From Clostridia bacterium DTU080 (GTDB lineage Bacteria; Bacillota; Limnochordia; DTU080): a stretch of 24,243 nt of DNA. The stretch's first letter is position 1. Every line of letters starts with the position of its first letter. The stretch spans positions 1 to 24,243 of the forward strand of contig LFTP01000025.1 in NCBI GenBank assembly GCA_001513395.1, written 5' to 3'. Made by a program: the position numbers and the translations under genes. Positions 7,572 through 15,692 of the stretch are shown one piece after another. The notes under the pieces were generated by a model, which did not search any database, was not told the DNA's origin, and worked only from the letters and a program-made list of their open reading frames with translations.

Positions 7572-9431
7572 TTACTCAGTCCCTTTTTGTTCTGACCATT
7601 GTCTGACGGGCGGCCGGGCCTTGTTGGTATAGAGCCAGGTTTCGAGAACCAAAAGAAGCAGAGTCCAAAACACTAGCGGGCGCCAAAGCGATGTCGAATG
7701 ATACGTCTGAGCTTCGCCAGTCTCATCCGCAGCCTGCGGTAATACAAGGCGAGGACGCAGATCCGAGGCGCTTGGTGAACCTGCGTTCACGGCGAACGCG
7801 AAATTTCCTGTCGGGTGTTCCACCGTGTAGATTCCTGCCATGTTAGTCTCCCAAAAGATCCCGCCGGTGCCCGGCCCGAGGTGCCATGTCGCACCGCTTG
7901 GCATACGCCCTCGCCAACCGTCAGCATCGGCCAAAAAAGGCGGCAGTACGAACGGCTCACCCGGTCTCAGCGGCGAACGGACAAAATCCCAACCTTCAGG
8001 ATGCGCCCATTGCAGAAGTTGGCTCAAAAAGACCGGGAATCCGACTCTGTGCGGCCAGTCGCTTTCTTCCAAAGCAAAACTCAATGTCAGGATACGGGCT
8101 TCATCGCTTTCAACCAGCTGTAGCAGCGGGCCTGCTTCTGATTCGACGAGCACCCGAGCTCCGGGTTGGCGATCGAGGCGAAAAGCCCGAAGCAGTCCAA
8201 CGTCGGACCAGTCTATAAAACGAGTCAGAGGATGTGAGCGATTCCACCAAGTGATCTCCGGCGACGGAACGGTACCCGAAGCCTCATCAGCAGGAGCACC
8301 TGCCAAATACAGGCCTGTGCCGCGGAAGTTCTCCGGAACGGGAAGGCGGTTGAAAATGACCAACGAGTAGTCGCCGTCACCGGGATAGAGCAGGCGACGT
8401 TCGAGCCGAACCTGAGGAAAGACCTGCAGACCTCTTTCTAAGAAGTAGTTGCCCGGACCGACCAACAAGACTCGAGTCGGCGTTGGCGGATAGGCGATGA
8501 GATAGGCCTGATTGTCCACCGCCAGGGTATCGGGATAGGTGATTTCGGCATGCAAGATCTCCTGTCCGGCGAAGGTGTGAGAAAAGATGACGCTTCGACC
8601 TTCTCCTGCAGGAATGAGAAGACGGCGCTGGCCGAGCACGCCTTGTGAACCACGTAAAGTAAGGGGAACCTCCGCCTCTTCCGAAGAGAAATTGGCCACG
8701 GTGATCAGTACTTCATAGTCCGAAAGCGAGGCGCCTACCTGTCGTGCATCGAAGGCCGTTATGCCGACATTGACTCCGAAACCGGCCGTTTTGATGGACT
8801 GAATGGCGTTTTCGGGTGCCAGCTCTGCCAAAAAAGACAGCTCTTTGGAGTCAAATGCTCCGTCAGTGACGATGAGAATCCGGTCTTTGTCCGATGATAA
8901 AACCGAGCGGACTAAAACGGCGGCGCGGTTCCAATCCGTCTCGCCGTGGGTGGCCTCTATTTTGCGCAAGACCGTCTGCAGAGTGGCTACGGAGGCCGGG
9001 CCATGATAGACGATGTCGGGGTTTGGACCGGCGGTAATGACCGCTATGCGCCTTGGCCGATCAGTTCTGATCTGTTTCATCAGCTCGTTTGTCGCCGCCT
9101 GTAGCCTGTTGGGTGGCAGATCGGTGGCATTCATGCTGAGTGATGTGTCGATCAGCACTATATCTTGCCTTAACCGGGAGGCTGACCGGAGAAAAGCCGG
9201 ATGGGCGAGAGCCAAAATAAGGCTGAACAAAGCCAGCAGTTGAACCAAAAGGAGCAAATTAGCGACCAGTCGGCGCCAGCGGGCATCGGCCGCCAATTGG
9301 CGCCGCACACGCTCCCATAACAGGACGCTGGAGATCAGCACGCGGTGGTGTTGCGGGTGCAGTGTATGCAGGATAATGACCAAATACAGCAGTGGAAGCA
9401 GCAGCAGCCACCACGGAGAAAGCAGGCTCAT
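7572..9431 (-). CDS. BatA-like VWA-domain membrane protein
   Basis: This 619-residue protein starts with the N-terminal domain typical of BatA and aerotolerance-related proteins: two membrane helices at about 5-22 and 56-77 around a cytoplasmic loop. A VWA domain follows with an intact MIDAS (D95-x-S97-x-S99, T165/D166, T189-D190-G191). After it come beta-rich extracytoplasmic segments, an amidotransferase-like strand pattern near 310-370, and a last membrane helix near 583-601. VWA proteins of this kind bind a divalent metal and a partner protein, and MoxR ATPases act on them. Its ATG overlaps the DUF58 stop in an ATGA four-base junction, which shows translational coupling. The name BatA refers to family resemblance only, since batB, batC and batD are absent as separate genes. 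Confidence 0.88.
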   Translation of the reverse strand: MSLLSPWWLLLLPLLYLVIILHTLHPQHHRVLISSVLLWERVRRQLAADARWRRLVANLLLLVQLLALFSLILALAHPAFLRSASRLRQDIVLIDTSLSMNATDLPPNRLQAATNELMKQIRTDRPRRIAVITAGPNPDIVYHGPASVATLQTVLRKIEATHGETDWNRAAVLVRSVLSSDKDRILIVTDGAFDSKELSFLAELAPENAIQSIKTAGFGVNVGITAFDARQVGASLSDYEVLITVANFSSEEAEVPLTLRGSQGVLGQRRLLIPAGEGRSVIFSHTFAGQEILHAEITYPDTLAVDNQAYLIAYPPTPTRVLLVGPGNYFLERGLQVFPQVRLERRLLYPGDGDYSLVIFNRLPVPENFRGTGLYLAGAPADEASGTVPSPEITWWNRSHPLTRFIDWSDVGLLRAFRLDRQPGARVLVESEAGPLLQLVESDEARILTLSFALEESDWPHRVGFPVFLSQLLQWAHPEGWDFVRSPLRPGEPFVLPPFLADADGWRGRMPSGATWHLGPGTGGIFWETNMAGIYTVEHPTGNFAFAVNAGSPSASDLRPRLVLPQAADETGEAQTYHSTSLWRPLVFWTLLLLVLETWLYTNKARPPVRQWSEQKGTE

Positions 9432-10318
9432 GCAAGAAAGCCTCCCTGGCGCAGATCGTGGAAGACAACATCAGATAACGGTCTGTCGGTGGCGATCCGG
9501 AAGTAGGGGATGCGTCTTGTTTCGCAGAAAGCACGAATCTCCGCCGTCCAATGTGACAGGGTCTCCCGATAGAGGGCCAGAGTGTCGCGGTCCACGGAGA
9601 TGTCGACGTGTTCTCCTGTTTCGGCATCGATCCATTCAAAATGTCCGATTACTTCCGGATGCAGCTCTTCCGGAGACAGAATATGGAGGATAACCACTCG
9701 GCGCCCGCCCATCAACAGGGCATCCACTCCGGAGGCGTACCCGGCCGGGTCCATCAGATCGGATAGCAAGACCGCGATACCGCTGTCCCGGCACTGAAAA
9801 GCCAGTTGTCGCAGGCTCCCGTTGATATTCGTAGGTCCGGCGTCATGCGACAGAGCCAGGAACCGAAAAAGCCTGGTCACGGCATGTTTACCGCGCAGAG
9901 GCGGCAAGAGCTGGTGAGGGCGTTGTCCGAAAAAGGCGGCCCGCACCCAGTGCCCCTGGTGCAAAGCTACATACCCCAATGCAGCGGCCAGGCGCACGGC
10001 ATAGGCCAGCTTGGTCGGATGGCTGAAATGCATCGACGTACTGGCATCGATATAAAGCTCCAGGCGTAGATTCTCTTCACCTCGAAAAAGCTTTACATAC
10101 CAGCGATCATGACGGGCCAGAAGTGCCCAGTCTATGCTGCGGGGATCATCGCCCGGTCGGTACTCGCGATAATCCGCAAATTCCACACTGGCTCCGTGAC
10201 GACGGCTCATGTGTTCGCCGCTTTCGCTCTGAGTGATGTCCCACCGCGGAGACAGGCGCAGACGCTCCAGTCGGATCATAAACTCCGGTTCCAGGGTTAC
10301 GATGGCTGGCGAATCCAT
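9428..10318 (-). CDS. DUF58 domain protein with VWA-like fold
   Basis: The DUF58 signature is clear: DYREYRPGDDPRSIDW and LLAR (about residues 49-69) are followed by a VWA-like strand with D91-A-S93-T-S95, a likely metal site. No membrane segment is present, so the protein is cytoplasmic. DUF58 proteins are found next to MoxR ATPases and are thought to be their direct client or adaptor, although the reaction is not known. The ATG at 10318 gives 296 residues and lies four bases after the MoxR stop, with GGTGA just upstream. An upstream TTG or GTG (to 10408) would add 30 arginine-rich residues inside the moxR gene, which is less likely. Downstream it overlaps the BatA-like gene by four bases. 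Confidence 0.92.
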   Translation of the reverse strand: MDSPAIVTLEPEFMIRLERLRLSPRWDITQSESGEHMSRRHGASVEFADYREYRPGDDPRSIDWALLARHDRWYVKLFRGEENLRLELYIDASTSMHFSHPTKLAYAVRLAAALGYVALHQGHWVRAAFFGQRPHQLLPPLRGKHAVTRLFRFLALSHDAGPTNINGSLRQLAFQCRDSGIAVLLSDLMDPAGYASGVDALLMGGRRVVILHILSPEELHPEVIGHFEWIDAETGEHVDISVDRDTLALYRETLSHWTAEIRAFCETRRIPYFRIATDRPLSDVVFHDLRQGGFLA

Positions 10319-10322
10319 GTCT

Positions 10323-11330
10323 TCACCCCTGAGACGGGTTCCATGATGTAGTCGCGTGGGCCAACACCTGAGTGAGAATCTCCTCCGTCGTGATACCTTC
10401 CGCCTCACCGGCGAAGCTCAGCAAAAGGCGATGGCGCAAAGCTGGCAGGACCATGCGATGGATATCTTCCTGGCTGACGTTGAATCGGCCACTCATAAGA
10501 GCCCACGCCTTAGCGGCGATGACTAGGCTTTGCGCTCCGCGAGGGCTGGCACCCAGGCGCACGTAGTTGTTGACGACATCGGGAGCCTGCGGTTTACCGG
10601 GATGGGTGGCCAATACAATCTGAATGACCAGATCACGCAAATGACTCGCGATGGGCACTTCACGGACCAGATCTTGCAGCTCTTGCAGTTGTGATGCGGT
10701 GAGAACCGTGAAAACCTCTGGTGCTGCGGCACCGGTGGTCCGATCGAGGATGGTGCGCATGTCATCCATATCAGGCAGATCGATTCGCAGCTTAAACATG
10801 AAACGATCTACCTGAGCTTCAGGCAGAGGATAGGTCCCCTCCATTTCTATCGGGTTTTGGGTGGCCAGGACAAAAAACGGTTTGGGAAGTTCGTATGTCT
10901 GTCCGCCTGCAGTCACGTGTCTTTCTTGCATGGCTTCAAGCAAGGCCGACTGGGTCTTGGGTGAAGCTCTGTTGATCTCATCGGCGAGGACAATGTTGGC
11001 GAACAACGGTCCGTGTTGGAAGCGGAACGTTCGCTCACCGTTGGGCGATTGGACAAGAATACTGGTGCCGATAATGTCCGCCGGCATGAGATCAGGAGTG
11101 AACTGGATGCGGGAAAATGACAGATCCAACACTTGACCTACGGTGCGCACCAAAAGAGTCTTACCCAGACCCGGTATTCCCTCGAGCAATACGTGACCGT
11201 TGGCGAGCAGCGCCACGAGCAATTCGTTTACCAGTTCGGGATGCCCCACAAAGGCTTTGCCGATCTCATTGCGGACGCGTTCCAAAGTGTGTTGTACTTC
11301 CGCGACTTCACTGGGCAGGGCATTTCTCAT
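10323..11330 (-). CDS. MoxR-family AAA+ ATPase
   Basis: This cytoplasmic AAA+ ATPase of the MoxR group has about 335 residues, the usual size. Walker A is GIPGLGKT at about 51-58 and Walker B is VLADEINRA near 114-122. Sensor 1 lies in ATQNPIEMEGTYPLPEAQ near 156-173, the standard MoxR motif. A C-terminal lid follows. MoxR proteins work with VWA partners, often to insert metal or to activate a client complex. The ATG at 11330 is preferred; a TTG directly before it (11333) would add one residue. Upstream GGTGA is the likely ribosome site. The gene sits 15 bases after the coiled-coil membrane protein gene and four bases before DUF58. Confidence 0.96.
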   Translation of the reverse strand: MRNALPSEVAEVQHTLERVRNEIGKAFVGHPELVNELLVALLANGHVLLEGIPGLGKTLLVRTVGQVLDLSFSRIQFTPDLMPADIIGTSILVQSPNGERTFRFQHGPLFANIVLADEINRASPKTQSALLEAMQERHVTAGGQTYELPKPFFVLATQNPIEMEGTYPLPEAQVDRFMFKLRIDLPDMDDMRTILDRTTGAAAPEVFTVLTASQLQELQDLVREVPIASHLRDLVIQIVLATHPGKPQAPDVVNNYVRLGASPRGAQSLVIAAKAWALMSGRFNVSQEDIHRMVLPALRHRLLLSFAGEAEGITTEEILTQVLAHATTSWNPSQG

Positions 11331-11345
11331 CAAAATGTCACCATC

Positions 11346-12734
11346 CTAAGGCTCTTGGCCCGGTTCGATGCTTTCGAAATAGCGTTTGACCCAATGTCTG
11401 TATGCCAAGGGAATCTGCTCTTGGGTCACCGCCTGCTCAATACCTACGGGCATGATAGCCAGAGTGCTTCCGCCGACGCGCGGTCTGATCGGCTCACCCG
11501 GCACCATGGTTCCCTCGGCTTGCCCGGTGATCATGGGACCGCTTTCGCTTATGCTCCCGCTGACAGGGACGAATTCTCGGATGATCTCCGGGCTGCGCTG
11601 GAATGATTCGTCTTGGCGATCATCTCCGCGACTCACGCCCGCCGAGCTGCCGGACATGTAGGACTCATCATCCATGAAAGGATCATAGTAATCGGTGTCA
11701 TAGCCGCCCGTCAGATCAGTCGATTCACTGAGGGATCTGTCACCGGAGCTTTGTCCGCCGGACGCGGATTGCTGACTTATTTCACTATCACCGTCACCGT
11801 TGCGAATCGGTGTTCCCCGGGTCTGCGTGTATTCTTGATACTCGTCGGTGGCTGTACCGTATTGAGGATCTCGGTCAGAGACACCGCCTCGACGTTGGTT
11901 TTGGCTCAGCCATTGACTTGCCGATTCTCTGCTCTTCATGTCCGTAGGATTGATGCGCTGGAGGCGTTGTGCCAGGTTTTGGATATAACTCAGATCAAGA
12001 TCGACCCCCTGTGCATCGGCGCTCAGGTGCATTTCCCGTTCGAATTCCTGAAGCAAGCGCAGAGCCTCGCTTCTTGAGAGGCGTCTGTCACGCAACTGCT
12101 CCGTTATGTTTCGCATCAACTCAGCCACTTCACGCAATTCGGGCTGTTGTTGAGCCAAATACTCCAGCTGATCGGCCAGCGCGTCCAGCTCATCGGCCTT
12201 TTTGGCTATCTCTTGCCACTCACCGCCGCCGATCTGCCAGGTAAAGCCCTTGGGGTAGATGGGCATCGACAGTACGACGGCGACGATCAGGAGGGGAACC
12301 AGCCAGCGCACTTCACGTGGTCGCCGATAGGGAACCAGCTCCTCCGGTCGGATGAACCGAGTCAGCCCGGCCACATCGGCAAATAGCCACTGTTCAACGC
12401 GATTGCCCGGACCGCTTTCCGGTCCGGAGCGTTCCACGGCCGTCGCTAGGCGGTCTTCCAGACTCAGCTGGCGGTCGATGAACCGGGCCGCTGAAAGACG
12501 AGTATGGTGGGGACGCCTGCTGACAATGATATAGGTCACGCCGACGATCAGCGCCAAGGCAAATGAGATCAGTCCGCCTTCTCCTCCGGCAGCCAGACCG
12601 ATTATGCCCCGCAAAGGCGCAAAGGCCAGCAACGAAGCCACCATCGCCCGCACGGCAACCGTCAGCTGATCGACTCTGCGCAGACGGTATAACACGGCAT
12701 CTATCCTGAGGCGGAGTTGCTCATCGAGGATCAA
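11346..12734 (-). CDS. Membrane protein with coiled-coil and long disordered acidic linker (DUF4175-like layout)
   Basis: From the chosen start this is 462 residues. Membrane helices lie at about 28-47, 55-71 and 144-161. A charged helical, coiled-coil-like stretch covers 174-265. A low-complexity region rich in Ser, Gly and Asp with tyrosine-aspartate clusters spans about 285-385. A short conserved-looking end, PLAYRHWVKRYF, lies near 442-453. The C-terminal motif recalls the 'Y-R-x-x-V-x-x-Y-F' ends of uncharacterised proteins encoded beside MoxR genes. The start is uncertain: TTG at 12734 has AGGAAGG eight bases upstream, whereas GTG at 12743 directly abuts it. Either start overlaps the permease gene by 14 or 23 bases. 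A scaffold role between ATPase and membrane is inference. Confidence 0.8.
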   Translation of the reverse strand: MILDEQLRLRIDAVLYRLRRVDQLTVAVRAMVASLLAFAPLRGIIGLAAGGEGGLISFALALIVGVTYIIVSRRPHHTRLSAARFIDRQLSLEDRLATAVERSGPESGPGNRVEQWLFADVAGLTRFIRPEELVPYRRPREVRWLVPLLIVAVVLSMPIYPKGFTWQIGGGEWQEIAKKADELDALADQLEYLAQQQPELREVAELMRNITEQLRDRRLSRSEALRLLQEFEREMHLSADAQGVDLDLSYIQNLAQRLQRINPTDMKSRESASQWLSQNQRRGGVSDRDPQYGTATDEYQEYTQTRGTPIRNGDGDSEISQQSASGGQSSGDRSLSESTDLTGGYDTDYYDPFMDDESYMSGSSAGVSRGDDRQDESFQRSPEIIREFVPVSGSISESGPMITGQAEGTMVPGEPIRPRVGGSTLAIMPVGIEQAVTQEQIPLAYRHWVKRYFESIEPGQEP

Positions 12735-13578
12735 AATAGGCACCTTCCTTGCCTGAGTTCTGCCGCCATTGGCGCAGAGATAGCAGTGAGAGAGCCAAGA
12801 AAAAGACCAACAGACTGCCGTAGATGACGATAAGCGGGCCCCATGGTACGCTGTCTGACACGGAAGCCGCGGGAGTTGTCGTCAATGGCACCGACAGGCC
12901 GACGAGAGTGCCGGCCGCCGAACCCACCAATGCATCCCGCACAGTGATATTCATGATCCGAGCGGCGACTTCCAGGGGCTGTGCATAGATAGGTATATGA
13001 AAGCTTCCGGACAGGCTTTGCAGGAGGATACTGCCCAACATGATGGCCACAAAGGCCACGTCAACGGCGACTATCCGGAAAGTCTGAGAATCCACCGTGA
13101 CCCCGATCCATGTGCCTAATTGTACCATGGTGGTCAGCAACAAGCCCACGAACAACCCCAAAAACTGCAACTGTTCGATACTGATGGGCGAAATGGCCAA
13201 GGCCGTGAAGAAGATGGGGATCACGGTGAGCAGCCAAAAGGCCAGGGCCAGTAGGCTGGCCAGGGTTTTACCCAAATACACCGCCCATATGGGCGCTTCA
13301 CCGTAGACGATCCAGTCTCCCGTGCGGATCTTGTCCTCGATCGGAAAAATATTGGCCGGGACCGCCAAGGCTAAGTAGGAGAGCACAACGATCTCCGCAT
13401 AAACCCACCAAGCCAGAGTCGGTGCCGCATTAGCCCTCCCGAGGGTGTATGAGATAGGCCAGCCCAAAAAGACCGCCGATGCCGAGACGGCCAAGTGGAT
13501 GATTGTCAAACGTTGTCCGAAAGGCGAAGTCACGGCATCCGCGAGCTCGCGGCGCAGTACGGCAAAAAAGACTCTCAT
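12721..13578 (-). CDS. ABC-2-type permease-like membrane protein
   Basis: The 285-residue protein has six predicted membrane helices (about 24-42, 60-80, 104-130, 138-160, 167-188 and 247-267). It has a short cytoplasmic start, FFAVLRRELADAVTSPFG, that resembles the amphipathic 'RRELrd...sP' entry of ABC-2 transporters of the GldF/NatB kind. No ATP-binding partner is encoded in the window. The start is ATG at 13578, with AGGAGG nine bases upstream; a TTG at 13587 directly touches that site and is rejected. The gene follows its upstream neighbour by 16 bases. In related clusters an ABC permease pair and exported proteins accompany MoxR modules, so here it may be a degenerate or ATPase-independent member. 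Confidence 0.75.
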   Translation of the reverse strand: MRVFFAVLRRELADAVTSPFGQRLTIIHLAVSASAVFLGWPISYTLGRANAAPTLAWWVYAEIVVLSYLALAVPANIFPIEDKIRTGDWIVYGEAPIWAVYLGKTLASLLALAFWLLTVIPIFFTALAISPISIEQLQFLGLFVGLLLTTMVQLGTWIGVTVDSQTFRIVAVDVAFVAIMLGSILLQSLSGSFHIPIYAQPLEVAARIMNITVRDALVGSAAGTLVGLSVPLTTTPAASVSDSVPWGPLIVIYGSLLVFFLALSLLSLRQWRQNSGKEGAYFDPR

Positions 13579-13594
13579 CCGGCCCAACCTCCTG

Positions 13595-15562
13595 TCAGTC
13601 TCTGCCGGCAGGAAACACTAGGTAATGGTATCCTGTAGCCCAAACATCTTGCAAGAGAGGTGGCTGTGTCGGTTTTTCTATCATGGCGACTATAATGGGG
13701 GAGCCCCACGGCAGATCGAGGGATTGCCCCACGGGTGTGAGAGCGTGATGAACGACGTGGGCTAGGCCGTCAAGCTGCCGGCGATCGAGGCGCGGGTTTC
13801 GGCGTCCGGCTATGCTAGCCACGCTGTTAGCCAACCATTTGGGTGACAGAGAGTCACTGGCCACCATGTACTGATAGGCCGGGAAACTCGCCTCTGTTTG
13901 CTCACCGGGTCCTGCCTGACCCAGATAGGCCCAGCGTTCGCGGTCAACGTAAAAGGCGCTGTGCAGCGGCCACGATGTTTGATTATCCAGACTCACGGTT
14001 ATGGTCTGCCAATCACGCGTCACCGTCACCCGGACGGGTATCTCTTCCAGCATCTGCGCAGTAACGGCCAACTGCCGCCGAGGCGGTGCCGGACCAAGGC
14101 GGGACTCCGCATCGGTGTGCTCAACCACCAAAAGCTGCGGATCTCCGTAAACGGACTGACCTGCCGGGGCGATGTGCATATCGCCGTCTCGTGAAAAGAC
14201 CCAATCGCCACCGTGCATGTCGACCAGACCAGCAAAAACGGCACTGGACGCTTCCGTTGACACCGGATCTACGAGCGAGACGCGCACTTCGGCATAGGCC
14301 TTCATGGCCTTTTTGGTCTGTGTGTTGATCACCGCCTGCGCAAACAAGGTGCCGACACCGATTGCAGCTGTCAATACGAGCCAACCTGCCGGATGCTTTG
14401 TACCCAGGCGCAGACTGCCGGCGATGGCCGAACCGTAGGCGAAGAAGAAGATGAACAACCACAGATGTCGGGGATAGGGAACCTTTTGCGCACTTACCAA
14501 AGGAAGAAACTGCTGTTCCAAGGAACCCGTGGATCGGCGGACCATGCGCGGAGGAAAGACCAAGGATCGACTGAAGTAATCGAAGGCTTCCCAGGTGCGC
14601 AATGGTGCCGCTCCGAGATCGAAGCCGATGTAAGTAATCCGGCCCGTTCCGACGTAACAATGGGCGATGAGCGGTATATCGTCGACGGCCAGGTCTACCT
14701 TCCCCCTGACCAGTCGAGCTAACGTGGCGAGCACTGGCGTCGGAGCAGGCAAAGGAGGCACGTTGTAGCCCATCTCTTCCAGGGTGACCACCCGCGAAGC
14801 GTTACTTAAAGCCACCGGAAGCCTGTCCGCCAACTCACTCACGGATACCAGATCGAGCCCGGGGCCTCCGGCCACCAACAGGTGACCCCCGGCTTTGATC
14901 CAATCCACCAGGGCAGTGATCTGTTCGGGAGCCAAAGAGGCTATGGGAAACGATGGCGTGAGAATGACGGTTCGTATCGATTCGTAGGCCACCCATTCCG
15001 TGGGCAGATCAGTCTCGGAGCGGGCATGGGCCACATAAACCCGGGTTTGTGGACTGAATGATCTCGTCGTCGGCACGACCTCGTGCAGCCACGTCCACTT
15101 TTCACCGGTCGTATCGAGGATCAGTACAATATCTGAGGTGATGGCAGACTCACGCAGGGAAATCCGTCGGTTACTGAGAATGTTTCCATTCAGCTCTACG
15201 AGACGCACGTCAATGGGAACAGCGGTGTTTGTGAGAGGGATGTTAAACGTGAATTGCTTCCGGGTACCGCTAGGCAGCCTGACCGGTCGTCGATAGACGA
15301 CGCGAGTCTGTCGCGATGAATAAGGGTTACCGGCGGTGGTGATCACTTCAATGTGAGCATCAAAAGGAATACCGGCGTTGGTAACATGAATCCAAACGGG
15401 CACCCAAGTTCCGGGACGGAAGCGGTCACTGAAACCGACTCGCGCTTCAAAGCCCACACCACCTACATCAACTGTAGATGAATATACGGGATCGAGGGGG
15501 ATAAGAAGCAGGCTGAGTCCAAAGACCGCCAACACGATGTGGAACAGTCGCCTGGTCGCCAC
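13595..15562 (-). CDS. Exported membrane protein with glutamine amidotransferase-like domain, first gene of the MoxR/VWA operon
   Basis: This 655-residue protein starts with a signal peptide (RR, then hydrophobic residues to about 20). A beta-rich extracytoplasmic region follows, then an amidotransferase-like fold with DWIKAGGHLLVAGGPG at about 220-235. Two membrane helices (about 366-384 and 393-411) come next, and then another large beta-rich exported domain. The layout matches exported proteins that stand beside ABC-2 permeases in gliding-type and MoxR clusters, but no named family is certain and no nucleophilic cysteine is obvious. The start is GTG at 15562: GGGGGTGA lies seven bases before it and the signal peptide begins there. 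The GTG at 15607 lacks a ribosome site. It is the promoter-proximal gene of the run and is transcribed away from speE. Confidence 0.8.
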   Translation of the reverse strand: MATRRLFHIVLAVFGLSLLLIPLDPVYSSTVDVGGVGFEARVGFSDRFRPGTWVPVWIHVTNAGIPFDAHIEVITTAGNPYSSRQTRVVYRRPVRLPSGTRKQFTFNIPLTNTAVPIDVRLVELNGNILSNRRISLRESAITSDIVLILDTTGEKWTWLHEVVPTTRSFSPQTRVYVAHARSETDLPTEWVAYESIRTVILTPSFPIASLAPEQITALVDWIKAGGHLLVAGGPGLDLVSVSELADRLPVALSNASRVVTLEEMGYNVPPLPAPTPVLATLARLVRGKVDLAVDDIPLIAHCYVGTGRITYIGFDLGAAPLRTWEAFDYFSRSLVFPPRMVRRSTGSLEQQFLPLVSAQKVPYPRHLWLFIFFFAYGSAIAGSLRLGTKHPAGWLVLTAAIGVGTLFAQAVINTQTKKAMKAYAEVRVSLVDPVSTEASSAVFAGLVDMHGGDWVFSRDGDMHIAPAGQSVYGDPQLLVVEHTDAESRLGPAPPRRQLAVTAQMLEEIPVRVTVTRDWQTITVSLDNQTSWPLHSAFYVDRERWAYLGQAGPGEQTEASFPAYQYMVASDSLSPKWLANSVASIAGRRNPRLDRRQLDGLAHVVHHALTPVGQSLDLPWGSPIIVAMIEKPTQPPLLQDVWATGYHYLVFPAGRD

Positions 15563-15587
15563 GTCGCCGTCACCCCCTGTGGTAATC

Positions 15588-15593
15588 ATCATA
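15588..15593 (-). promoter_or_regulatory. Possible -10 for the MoxR/VWA operon
   Basis: On the minus strand TATGAT (five of six consensus) lies 25 bases before the GTG start, with only a poor TTTCCT -35 hexamer 17 bases further up. It is the best candidate in the 130-base divergent gap. Confidence 0.3.
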
Positions 15594-15652
15594 CAATACC
15601 GGTCCACTGTAGGAAAGGTCTCCTGGCTTCGGTTTATTTTTCAGCGCTGCTT

Positions 15653-15661
15653 TGGTATACT
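15653..15661 (+). promoter_or_regulatory. Extended -10 promoter for speE operon
   Basis: TGGTATACT fits the extended -10 form with one mismatch to TATAAT. The palindrome CAGCGCTG (15642-15649) lies between it and the -35 position and could be an operator, although eight-base palindromes are common by chance. No strong -35 is seen. The start of transcription would be near 15668, leaving a leader of about 25 bases. Confidence 0.5.
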
Positions 15662-15692
15662 ACAGGAAGTTTGGCTGCGAGGAGGGGTTGAG

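Noticed and set aside
7840..8370. 176-codon plus-strand ORF inside the BatA-like gene
   Set aside because: Low-complexity Ser/Arg/Pro composition typical of an antisense shadow; the minus-strand frame has a clear VWA domain.
14121..14660. 179-codon minus-strand ORF inside the first operon gene
   Set aside because: Arginine-rich out-of-frame translation of the real gene on the same strand.
15537..15692. 52-residue N-terminal extension of SpeE
   Set aside because: It runs through the divergent promoter region and the first codons of the minus-strand gene; SpeE proteins start at ELWYTE.
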